A program made the translations under genes and the position numbers. Source: an uncultured Bdellovibrionales bacterium (GTDB lineage: Bacteria > Bdellovibrionota > FAC87 > UBA2466). Taken from it: a DNA stretch of 27,032 nucleotides. A model generated the notes under the pieces. The model was not told where the DNA came from. It did no database searches and saw nothing but the letters and a program-made list of their open reading frames with translations. Shown piece by piece: positions 7,428-14,624 of the stretch; the stretch's first letter is position 1, and each line of letters begins with the position of its first letter. The stretch lies in the NCBI GenBank assembly GCA_937903155.1, contig CALCZU010000113.1, positions 1 to 27,032 of the forward strand, read 5' to 3'.

Positions 7428-8390
7428 ATGAACCAAGCCCTGAAATTTTTATACATTGCATCATTTACGTGGTTTATCCTTGTGGCGATCTGGCCGACGC
7501 GAACAAATGTGCCTGCAGATGCAAAGGACCGGAAAGAAAGCAGCCACGAGGGCCTCTACAAATCTCAACTCACCACGGCAAACTTCGGATTACTCGGCGT
7601 GCGTTTTTACGAAAGCAATAATAACCAACGCAAATGGAATATCGAAGCGAAGTTCGGCGAACTTCACCGGAAAGAAAATTACGCTTATTTGCAAGACGTC
7701 ACGACTTACTTCTTTTCAGATAAAACGAATAATGTGGTCACAACGACGAGCGACTACGGCCGAAGTTGGACGAATAAGAATCTGGTCGAACTCGAAGGCA
7801 ACGTCATGGTGCGATCACGCAAGGGATATCTTTTTTCGATGGATCATTTAAACTACGACGGAAATTCAAAAGAGTTTGCGACGGAAGATGTGATTAATAT
7901 GAAAGGTCCCGAGGAGAGTAAGCCGACCATGCAACTGAAAGGCACGGGTCTGCTCGCCAATCTCGAGCGCGAGCATTTCATCATCAAAAAATCCGTCTAT
8001 GCCACCAAACGACTGCGAAATGGAAAGAACCTTAAAATCTCTTCTCGCTCAGGCGAATTTTTTACCAATGAAAATCGCGCGGTTTTTATCGACAAAGCGC
8101 ACACGGAAATGCCAAGCGGAAACTTAGACAGCGATGTTTTCGAAATGGTTACGGATGGCGAAAAAGAAAAACTCGAAGCCCGCGGCCATGTCAGACTCGA
8201 TAGTCCCGAACGCAAAGGCAAAGCTGACAATGCCTATCTCGAAGTCGGTGGCTCTGAAATTGTTTTAGAAGGAAAAGCCGAAATCATCTCGAAGGAAAAT
8301 AAAAATAAACTCACCGGCCGCAGAATTAAAATATTTACAGATGAAGATCGGGTTGAAGTGGAAGAAGCGGAAGGAGGAACAGAGAAATGA
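7428..8390 (+). CDS. lptC: LPS-export periplasmic protein, apparent LptC-LptA fusion
   Basis: The protein has 320 residues. One N-terminal membrane anchor lies at about 5-22, ending near W-P-T-R. Residues about 45-145 match LptC in style (W-x-I-E-A-K-x-G-E-L, then D-V-x-T-Y-F-F, then L-E-G-N-V-M-V-R-S-R-K-G-Y). The chain then continues for about 130 residues of further beta-jellyroll repeats typical of LptA/OstA (I-S-S-R-S-G-E-F-F, L-E-A-R-G-H-V-R-L, A-D-N-A-Y-L-E-V, I-V-L-E-G-K-A-E-I, L-T-G-R-R-I-K-I). E. coli LptC has about 190 residues. No separate lptA lies between this gene and lptB, where it normally sits. In the known system LptC and LptA form the periplasmic bridge that takes LPS from LptB2FG to LptDE. 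The last codons overlap the lptB start (ATGA). No strong Shine-Dalgarno is seen. Confidence 0.85.
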   Translation: MNQALKFLYIASFTWFILVAIWPTRTNVPADAKDRKESSHEGLYKSQLTTANFGLLGVRFYESNNNQRKWNIEAKFGELHRKENYAYLQDVTTYFFSDKTNNVVTTTSDYGRSWTNKNLVELEGNVMVRSRKGYLFSMDHLNYDGNSKEFATEDVINMKGPEESKPTMQLKGTGLLANLEREHFIIKKSVYATKRLRNGKNLKISSRSGEFFTNENRAVFIDKAHTEMPSGNLDSDVFEMVTDGEKEKLEARGHVRLDSPERKGKADNAYLEVGGSEIVLEGKAEIISKENKNKLTGRRIKIFTDEDRVEVEEAEGGTEK

Positions 8391-9106
8391 AGCTGAGAAC
8401 TGAAAAACTCGTAAAAAGTTTCAAAGGGCGAACCGTCGTCCGGGAAGTCTCGATTGAGATTGAAAGTGGTCGAGCGATTGGGCTTTTAGGACCGAACGGT
8501 GCGGGAAAAACGACCACTTTTTATATGGTGGTCGGTCTGATTCGACCGGATTCTGGCTCAGTGTTCCTAAACGATCAGGACTTAGCTAAGTTACCGATAT
8601 TTCAGCGAGCTCGAATGGGCGTCGGTTACCTTCCGCAAGAAGCTTCGATCTTCAGGAAGCTAAGCGTCGAAGAAAATTTATTTGTTGTTTTGGATAATTT
8701 GAAAATTAGCCGTAAGGAAAAGAGAGTAAAAGCGGAACGAGCTTTGCAAGACCTCGGGATTTCTCACCTTGCAAAGAACAAGTCGATGACGCTAAGTGGT
8801 GGGGAAAGACGGCGTTTAGAGATCGCCCGTGCTCTGATACTAGATCCCCAGTTCTTATTACTCGACGAACCGTATGCCGGGATTGACCCCCTCGCGGTTC
8901 AGGAGATCCAAGGAATTATCCGTTCGTTAAGAGAAAGAGGCATTGGTATTATTATTACTGATCACAATGTTAGAGAAACGCTTTCTACGTGTGATGAAGC
9001 TTATCTCATTAAAGAAGGACAGATTTGGGTGCACGGCACACCACAAGAAATCGTTGCAAATGAATCGGCACGGAAATTTTATTTAGGAGAAGGATTCAGA
9101 CTTTAG
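8387..9106 (+). CDS. lptB: LPS export ABC transporter ATP-binding protein LptB
   Basis: With 239 residues, this is full length for LptB. Walker A is G-P-N-G-A-G-K-T (35-42), the Q-loop has Q84, the signature is L-S-G-G-E-R-R-R-L-E (136-145), Walker B is F-L-L-L-D-E (156-161) and the switch His is H193 in T-D-H-N-V-R-E-T. The Y-A-G-I-D-P-L-A segment after Walker B is characteristic of LptB. As a cytoplasmic dimer with LptF and LptG it powers extraction of LPS from the inner membrane. LptF and LptG are not in this window. Translation is coupled to the preceding lptC/A gene by a four-base overlap, and rpoN follows after 16 bases. Confidence 0.96.
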   Translation: MKLRTEKLVKSFKGRTVVREVSIEIESGRAIGLLGPNGAGKTTTFYMVVGLIRPDSGSVFLNDQDLAKLPIFQRARMGVGYLPQEASIFRKLSVEENLFVVLDNLKISRKEKRVKAERALQDLGISHLAKNKSMTLSGGERRRLEIARALILDPQFLLLDEPYAGIDPLAVQEIQGIIRSLRERGIGIIITDHNVRETLSTCDEAYLIKEGQIWVHGTPQEIVANESARKFYLGEGFRL

Positions 9107-9122
9107 AAAATAGGGAATATTT

Positions 9123-10553
9123 ATGGCTATCGGTTTAAAACAGACACTTTCTCTAGGACAGCATCTTGTTCTAACCCCTCAACTGCAACAGGCAATTAAA
9201 CTGCTGCAGCTTTCGCGAATGGAACTCGAGAATCTCATCAACACCGAAATGGTTGAGAATCCAGCGCTCGAAGAATCCTCGGATTCTGAAAGTACCGTCC
9301 AAGGTTTAAACGAAGTTGAAGCTCCGCCCGACAACAAAAACACCAGTGAAGAAAACCCTCAGCAGGGAGAAGATTTCAACTGGGACAGTTACATCGATAA
9401 CTTTAAATCGACGCCGAGCCTTCCTGCTTACCGGGGAAATGAAGACGAATTTCCCTCGTACGAAAACACTTTGACCCAAGCCTCAAATCTCACAGACCAT
9501 CTTTTGTGGCAGTTAAATATGAGCGACATGACCCCACAAGAAAAAGCGATGGCAGAAGTCATCATCGGAAACGTTGCCGACGACGGTTACCTGCAATGCT
9601 CGCTCGAAGAAATGGCCGAGAAAGAAAAATTCGATGTTCACGAACTCGAAGCCGCTCTTTATCGCGTGCAAGAATTCGATCCCTTGGGGGTCGCTGCTCG
9701 AGATCTCAAAGAATGCCTACTGGTTCAGATCTACGACATGAAACTTGAAGACGACATGCTCGAAAAAATTGTCGAGAACCATCTCCCCGACCTCGAGAAG
9801 AAAAATTACGCTGCCATCACCAAAGCCTTAGGGTTGACGATGGAAGAAGTTGTCAAACGCATTAAACTCATCGAAGAACTCGAACCTAAACCCGGTCGCG
9901 CCTTCGGCGGATCACCCGCACATTATATCATCCCCGATATCTACGTCGCTAAACGCGGCGATGAATACGTTGTGATGTTAAATGAAGACGGTCTTCCGAA
10001 ATTAAAAATTTCGCCTTTTTATAAAAACCTACTGGATGAAAAAAGCATTAACGAGGCAGCGACGAAAGATTACGTGCAAGGAAAATTGCGAAGTGCTGTC
10101 TGGCTGATTCGGAGTATTCATCAAAGACAACGCACGATTTTCAAAGTGACTGAAAGTATCGTGCGTCAGCAGAAAGAATTTTTTGATAAAGGAATTTCCA
10201 GTTTAAAACCCATGGTTTTAAGAGATGTCGCAAATGATATCGGGATGCATGAATCCACTATCTCCCGCGTAACCACAAACAAGTACGTTCACACTCCTCG
10301 CGGGATTTTCGAATTGAAGTTCTTTTTCAATAGCGGAATCAGCCGAGTAAGCGGAGCCGACGTGGCGAGCGAAACGGTGAAAGAGAAAGTGAAATCTATC
10401 GTCTCGACCGAACCGCCCGCGCATCCGTATAGCGATCAAAAAATCGTGGAATTGCTTTTGAAAGAGAATATCAATATTGCTCGGCGAACGGTTGCAAAAT
10501 ACCGCGAGATGCTGGGAATCTTGCCTTCCTCAAAACGCAAAAAAGTATTTTAA
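9123..10553 (+). CDS. rpoN: RNA polymerase sigma-54 factor RpoN
   Basis: The protein has 476 residues, usual for the family. The N-terminal Gln/Leu-rich region I (L-T-P-Q-L-Q-Q-A-I-K-L-L-Q-L, about 18-31) is the part that binds core polymerase and responds to activator ATPases. An acidic region II follows at about 50-95. The C-terminal half has a helix-turn-helix (V-A-N-D-I-G-M-H-E-S-T-I-S-R) and ends with the RpoN box A-R-R-T-V-A-K-Y-R-E (453-462), which contacts the -24 promoter element. It directs transcription from -24/-12 promoters with bacterial enhancer-binding proteins. The lptB-rpoN-hpf order is conserved in proteobacteria. AGGGAA lies just upstream of the ATG. Confidence 0.97.
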   Translation: MAIGLKQTLSLGQHLVLTPQLQQAIKLLQLSRMELENLINTEMVENPALEESSDSESTVQGLNEVEAPPDNKNTSEENPQQGEDFNWDSYIDNFKSTPSLPAYRGNEDEFPSYENTLTQASNLTDHLLWQLNMSDMTPQEKAMAEVIIGNVADDGYLQCSLEEMAEKEKFDVHELEAALYRVQEFDPLGVAARDLKECLLVQIYDMKLEDDMLEKIVENHLPDLEKKNYAAITKALGLTMEEVVKRIKLIEELEPKPGRAFGGSPAHYIIPDIYVAKRGDEYVVMLNEDGLPKLKISPFYKNLLDEKSINEAATKDYVQGKLRSAVWLIRSIHQRQRTIFKVTESIVRQQKEFFDKGISSLKPMVLRDVANDIGMHESTISRVTTNKYVHTPRGIFELKFFFNSGISRVSGADVASETVKEKVKSIVSTEPPAHPYSDQKIVELLLKENINIARRTVAKYREMLGILPSSKRKKVF

Positions 10554-10581
10554 AAACTGCTTGTTTCCTTAAGGAGCCCCG

Positions 10582-10953
10582 ATGAAAGTCCACTACACAT
10601 TTCGAAAAACGGAAGCCACAGATGCGTTAAAAAAACACATCAAAAAACGCGTGAGCAAATTTGATAAGTTTATTACCTATCCAGTCGAAGTCCATTTTAT
10701 TGCAGGAATCGAGAAAACCTTACATACCGCAGAGATTGAATTAAGAGCCGAGCACAAACCCATGGTGGCCAAAGCAAAAGCCGGAGACCTGTACGAGGCG
10801 ATTGATGAAGTCTGTCACAAAATCGAAGCTCAACTTAAAAAAGCGCGCGAACTGAAAAAGGGCCACACCGCCGCTCACAAGATTAAAAACGCGAAGTCTG
10901 CGAAACTCGCGGCCGACGTCTCTGCTGACTTGCCTCACCAAGGCAAAAGGTAA
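10582..10953 (+). CDS. hpf: Ribosome hibernation promoting factor, short form
   Basis: The protein has 123 residues with the HPF/YfiA (S30AE) fold: an N-terminal strand and helix (V-H-Y-T-F-R-K-T-E-A-T-D-A-L-K-K-H-I), a central V-H-F-I-A-G-I and the helix D-L-Y-E-A-I-D-E-V-C-H-K-I-E-A-Q-L-K-K. The tail is basic and Ala-rich. It lacks the long C-terminal dimerisation domain, so it is the short type. HPF binds the 30S subunit in stationary phase and favours inactive ribosome dimers. A perfect AAGGAG (10571-10576) sits five bases before the ATG, the best ribosome-binding site in this operon. In many relatives of this operon ptsN follows; here it does not. Confidence 0.95.
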   Translation: MKVHYTFRKTEATDALKKHIKKRVSKFDKFITYPVEVHFIAGIEKTLHTAEIELRAEHKPMVAKAKAGDLYEAIDEVCHKIEAQLKKARELKKGHTAAHKIKNAKSAKLAADVSADLPHQGKR

Positions 10954-11035
10954 TCCCCTCGGGACATTGGTAACTTACTAATATCAAAGCACAAATTATC
11001 TTTATCTTGAACTAAATTGCTGCATCGCGTAAAAC

Positions 11036-13039
11036 ATGCGGCACTTGAGGAAATTTGTGCCTTTTTCAATCCGTAAATGCTTATGTTTTTTGCTTCTGCT
11101 TTCATCCGTTTCTTATGGCGGGAGCGTCCAAGCTGACAATGTCGAGCAATCGACTTGGCTGACAGGACGACTTCTTAACGAAAGCTTACTCGGCTATTAC
11201 GGAACCTCCGTCATGTATGATGCAGATGCGGATCATATCTACATGATCACGACCGCGCACCTCCTTCCAGAAAATAAGCAGCTTTGGAAATCCCTTCAAT
11301 ATTCAGGAGCCGTCACGCGGTATAAAGTCGTACCTTCGGAAGTCGTCGCCTTCTCTCGAGGCTATGATATTGCGGTCCTGGCGATCAAACGAAGTGACGC
11401 CAAAAGAATGGTGAACTTTCGAAATTTAGGTAAAGCTCTCAGAAGTTATTACGATCTCCGCGAAATGAAAAAAGATTTCGGGGGCCAAATCGCGATTGTC
11501 GGCCAACCTCATTTTTCAAGTGAGCTTTCCACCGTTTTAATTCACGCCAAAAGCTGGAGTGAGGAAGTGTACCAACGTCGAAATGTTTTGGTTGTCGAGA
11601 ATGAAAATCCGAAAATCTCGGAATTTATGTCCATTAAAGTAGACAACGACTGCCCGCCTTTATTTTTGTCCCGTTGTTATCAGATCCCCATCCGAACGTG
11701 GGGATTTTCCGGCGGAGCGCTCTTCTTGGGAATGCCCTCCATGGTAGGCGAAAGCACTCCGAGAATCGCTGGAATTGTATCTCATTATTCTCCGCTCACC
11801 GAGATATCCTATTTTATTCCATCGAATATCGCTGTGAAAATTGCAGATCGCCTGCGCGCGCAAGCCTCATCGAACTGGAATGACGAAGAAACGGTCGATG
11901 AATCGGGAACTTTCGAATATGTCTCTGACGATAAAATTAAAATTTTAAAAGGTCCGCTGGCTCAGAGCTTTCTGCGGCGCAATCGACCGATGTATAAGCC
12001 AGGTGGTGAACCTCGTGGGGGCGGCGAACCTCGCGGCGGCGGTGAACCTCGCGGCGGCGGTGAACCTCGCGGCGGCGGTGAACCTCGTGGGGGCGGTAGT
12101 CCCTTTAATCGTCTCGACTTTTGGGGAACAGATTCAGAAGCAAACGTTTTTATTTTTGCACCGTTTCATGAGTTTACGGAAGCCAGTCTGCAACCTTTAG
12201 AATGGGGAGCTCCCTTCAAAACCTTTATCAACCATATGGCGACGACTCCTGCGTTGAAAGGCGTCGACGCTATCACAGGATACCAACCCGGGGTCATTAT
12301 CGAAACGGGTAAAGGCAGCGTGGAATACCAACGATACGGAAACGTCGTTCTTACCGGGATGCAGAAATTTATCGATCTCTACCGCTCCGGAAAAGAACTC
12401 GAATTAAGTTCGGACATCAGGCCGCACGCTTTACCGAAAACTTTGGTGAACTTATCCAGCCCTCAAGTGGGAATTTTATCGGCCGGCGAATTTCGAAAAT
12501 TGAAGGATGACCGTGTGATTCGGAAAGCGATTGAATCGCGAGATGCCACCCTAGGGCAAAAATCGCTAGAGTTTTTGAAATTATTTTTTCTGGTACTGAC
12601 TCGAGAAGCTCATGGAGCGAACGACATGATCGTTCACCTCGCGAGAGAAAGCAAATTCACGATTTTGAATGAAGTGACAGTGAATCAGAACGAGTCAGAA
12701 CTTAAAATTAATTTTGTAGATCAATATCAAATAGCGGGTAGTATTTCCATCCCGCAGGGCTGGACCGTCATCGGAGATCATCTTTTTCAAACAAGAGGAA
12801 AATTCGAAATCATCGAAGGAATAAATATTCAAACTTTCTCTGGAGTCGCTAATTTACAGTGGGAAGAGAAACGCCAAGCTTATGAACTCAAAGCCTTCTT
12901 TGCGGCTCACACCACGGGAGAAGATCTCCTCGCACCCGTTTGGTTAGATAAAGATGTCGTCATTACTAAAGGACTTTACATTCCACTCAAAGCTAAAGAC
13001 TTGAGTGAAACCTTCAGACTTTCAATCACAAACAAATAA
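11036..13039 (+). CDS. Secreted trypsin-fold serine protease-like protein with Gly-rich hinge
   Basis: The protein has 667 residues. A signal peptide occupies about 1-33 (basic start, L-C-F-L-L-L-L-S-S core, cleavage after V-Q-A). Residues about 45-275 look like a chymotrypsin-fold protease with the expected triad: H75 in T-T-A-H, D111 in Y-D-I-A-V-L and S225 in G-F-S-G-G-A. C206 and C214 may form a disulfide. At 324-353 a five-copy G-E-P-R-G-G hinge leads to a roughly 310-residue C-terminal half (about 357-667) that I do not recognise. Protease activity is inferred from the triad; the substrate is unknown. The ATG lacks a Shine-Dalgarno. The gap to hpf is 82 bases, so it may have its own promoter. 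Its 3' end overlaps that of holA by 18 bases. Confidence 0.85.
   Translation: MRHLRKFVPFSIRKCLCFLLLLSSVSYGGSVQADNVEQSTWLTGRLLNESLLGYYGTSVMYDADADHIYMITTAHLLPENKQLWKSLQYSGAVTRYKVVPSEVVAFSRGYDIAVLAIKRSDAKRMVNFRNLGKALRSYYDLREMKKDFGGQIAIVGQPHFSSELSTVLIHAKSWSEEVYQRRNVLVVENENPKISEFMSIKVDNDCPPLFLSRCYQIPIRTWGFSGGALFLGMPSMVGESTPRIAGIVSHYSPLTEISYFIPSNIAVKIADRLRAQASSNWNDEETVDESGTFEYVSDDKIKILKGPLAQSFLRRNRPMYKPGGEPRGGGEPRGGGEPRGGGEPRGGGEPRGGGSPFNRLDFWGTDSEANVFIFAPFHEFTEASLQPLEWGAPFKTFINHMATTPALKGVDAITGYQPGVIIETGKGSVEYQRYGNVVLTGMQKFIDLYRSGKELELSSDIRPHALPKTLVNLSSPQVGILSAGEFRKLKDDRVIRKAIESRDATLGQKSLEFLKLFFLVLTREAHGANDMIVHLARESKFTILNEVTVNQNESELKINFVDQYQIAGSISIPQGWTVIGDHLFQTRGKFEIIEGINIQTFSGVANLQWEEKRQAYELKAFFAAHTTGEDLLAPVWLDKDVVITKGLYIPLKAKDLSETFRLSITNK
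12005..12094 (+). repeat. Five perfect-length 18-bp tandem repeats encoding GEPRGG
   Basis: There are five in-frame copies of GGTGAACCTCGNGGNGGC. Copies 1 and 5 are identical (CGT-GGG-GGC ending), and copies 3 and 4 are identical (CGC-GGC-GGC ending). Copy 2 differs from copies 3 and 4 only by starting GGC. All differences are silent. The repeat lies between the protease domain and the unknown C-terminal domain and should form a flexible, positively and negatively charged hinge. Confidence 0.95.
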
Positions 13040-14023
13040 GAAGTGTGTTCCCTTAGTCAATTGTCCCGTTTTAAGTCGGTAATCGATATCCGAAAGCTTT
13101 GTCAGCGCTGAACCAACGCTAGTCAAAGTATGCTTCTTACTTTGAGTGAGTATTTTCCCCACAAAAAACGGGTGCACGCCAATTTTTCCGGCAATCGTTT
13201 TCGAATCAGTGACTCCATTTTGCGTTAAAAATAAAGTCTGCTCGACCAATCGATATTGCCTCACCAAAATAGAAAGAATTTTGATTTCATTTTCACCGGA
13301 TTGAAGCAGGTTTTCAAATTGCTTCATCGCTTTAAATTTGTTTCCCATGACGACATCTTCGGCGAACTGAAAAACGTCCCCAACTCCGATTCCTGAAGTC
13401 AGTGCTTTGACATCTTCTTCAGAGATCGTCGGTTTTTCACCGATAAAAACGGCGGCTTTATCCACTTCGCCCCAGACGAGAGATAATGTTCGCTGCCCGC
13501 TTTCGACGAGTCTATCCCACGCGGCAGTTTCGATTTTTTTTGCGGCCTTCTTTTCAAAATAACTGTGCCACTTTGGCCAATCTCTATCATAAGGCTCGGC
13601 AACTTCAACGGAGTCACCATTTTTGACGACCGTTTTTACCCAAGCTTTTCGTTTATCAATTTTTGAGGCCACCATCACAAAACACGTCGACGGATTCGGC
13701 GAAGCAAAATACTTATCCAAGAGTTCGAGTGCTGTCGGAGAAGCTTTTTCAAAACGCTGGCAAAATACGAGTCGGGTCGTTTCTGAGGAATCAAATAGTC
13801 CCGGCAAGGTCTCAAGCGATGCAATTAAAGAAGAAGCATTTAAAGCCTCCCCTTCCCAGCTTTCAAAAGAAAACTGACGACTGTTTTCATCTTTTAAAAA
13901 AACGGCTCTGAATTTTTCTAAGATTTCATTGATCTGAAATTCTTCTTCTCCCACGAGGAGATAGAGAGGCTTATGCTTTCCCTGTTCGAGATCTCTAAAA
14001 ACCTGTCCGGCTGTCGTTGCCAT
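13022..14023 (-). CDS. holA: DNA polymerase III delta subunit
   Basis: Taking the ATG at 14023 gives 333 residues, close to the family's usual 330-345. An in-frame start at 14134 would add a basic leader lying inside lptE and is unlikely. The family pattern is visible: P-L-Y-L-L-V-G-E-E-E-F near the start, then L-E-T-L-P-G-L-F, then F-V-M-V-A-S-K-I-D-K-R-K-A-W, and a C-terminal helical domain with L-S-I-L-V-R-Q-Y-R-L. The delta subunit opens the beta sliding clamp within the clamp-loader complex. The start overlaps the end of lptE by 29 bases, and GGAAAG lies upstream as ribosome-binding site. The leuS-lptE-holA order is well known in proteobacteria. Its 3' end overlaps the convergent protease gene. 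Confidence 0.93.
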   Translation of the reverse strand: MATTAGQVFRDLEQGKHKPLYLLVGEEEFQINEILEKFRAVFLKDENSRQFSFESWEGEALNASSLIASLETLPGLFDSSETTRLVFCQRFEKASPTALELLDKYFASPNPSTCFVMVASKIDKRKAWVKTVVKNGDSVEVAEPYDRDWPKWHSYFEKKAAKKIETAAWDRLVESGQRTLSLVWGEVDKAAVFIGEKPTISEEDVKALTSGIGVGDVFQFAEDVVMGNKFKAMKQFENLLQSGENEIKILSILVRQYRLVEQTLFLTQNGVTDSKTIAGKIGVHPFFVGKILTQSKKHTLTSVGSALTKLSDIDYRLKTGQLTKGTHFLFVCD

Positions 14024-14624
14024 CTTTTTTCTTTCCGTAATAAGGTTCGACCATCCCGTCATAGGCAGCAGAAGCAAAATCTCTCGCGATATCCGCGTAC
14101 GATGCCTCCACAATCGACTGCGTAATGAGTCCAAAGGAACTCGGCGCCGCTTTATCCGAAAGTCGGTCCCTCGGTGCCGCTCTCCAAATAAATCCGGGAT
14201 AAGTTTGAGTCCAAAGCGTTTTCATCGTCGCAGTCTCTAAAAGTACCAGCTGAATCGACGCCGAAATCCCGATCTGATCCGGGACAATATTGTAATTATA
14301 AACTCCCTTAGAATCACTGAGATCGAGTTTAGAGCCCGTCGTATGACTAATTCCTAAAATTTTGCCTTTCAGAATCAATCCGCTCTCTCCCTGACTATAG
14401 ACAATATGCTCGCCATGACTGAGAAGCTTTCGAATCAGCGCATTGGTAAAAGGCATTTCGGCCCCCACCTGGTCCGTGCCATTGAAAAAGATAGGAACGT
14501 AAATGCCTTTGGAGTGATTAAAACGATCCGAAAGCTTGTGGTTAAACGTATAACCGCAAGCACAGAAAAATACGGCCAGGCCTAAAAGGCCTAGGCCCAA
14601 GAGCATTTTAAACCACGACCACAT
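13995..14624 (-). CDS. lptE: LPS assembly lipoprotein LptE
   Basis: I choose the ATG at 14624 (209 residues) because AAAGG sits seven bases upstream of it. The in-frame ATG at 14645 would add seven residues and has no ribosome-binding site. A hydrophobic signal ends in F20-C21-A22-C23-G-Y-T-F, a lipobox followed by the C-G-Y-x-F opening typical of LptE. Later segments fit the family: I-Y-V-P-I-F-F-N-G-T, then A-L-I-R-K-L-L, then a strand-rich middle and a C-terminal helix (Y-A-D-I-A-R-D-F-A-S). LptE sits inside the LptD barrel at the outer membrane and helps insert LPS; lptD is not in this window. The gene overlaps the 3' end of leuS by 17 bases. Confidence 0.9.
   Translation of the reverse strand: MWSWFKMLLGLGLLGLAVFFCACGYTFNHKLSDRFNHSKGIYVPIFFNGTDQVGAEMPFTNALIRKLLSHGEHIVYSQGESGLILKGKILGISHTTGSKLDLSDSKGVYNYNIVPDQIGISASIQLVLLETATMKTLWTQTYPGFIWRAAPRDRLSDKAAPSSFGLITQSIVEASYADIARDFASAAYDGMVEPYYGKKKDGNDSRTGF

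Noticed and set aside
12005..12094. Short regular repeats as a possible CRISPR array
   Set aside because: The 18-bp units are directly abutting, without spacers, and are in frame inside a coding region.
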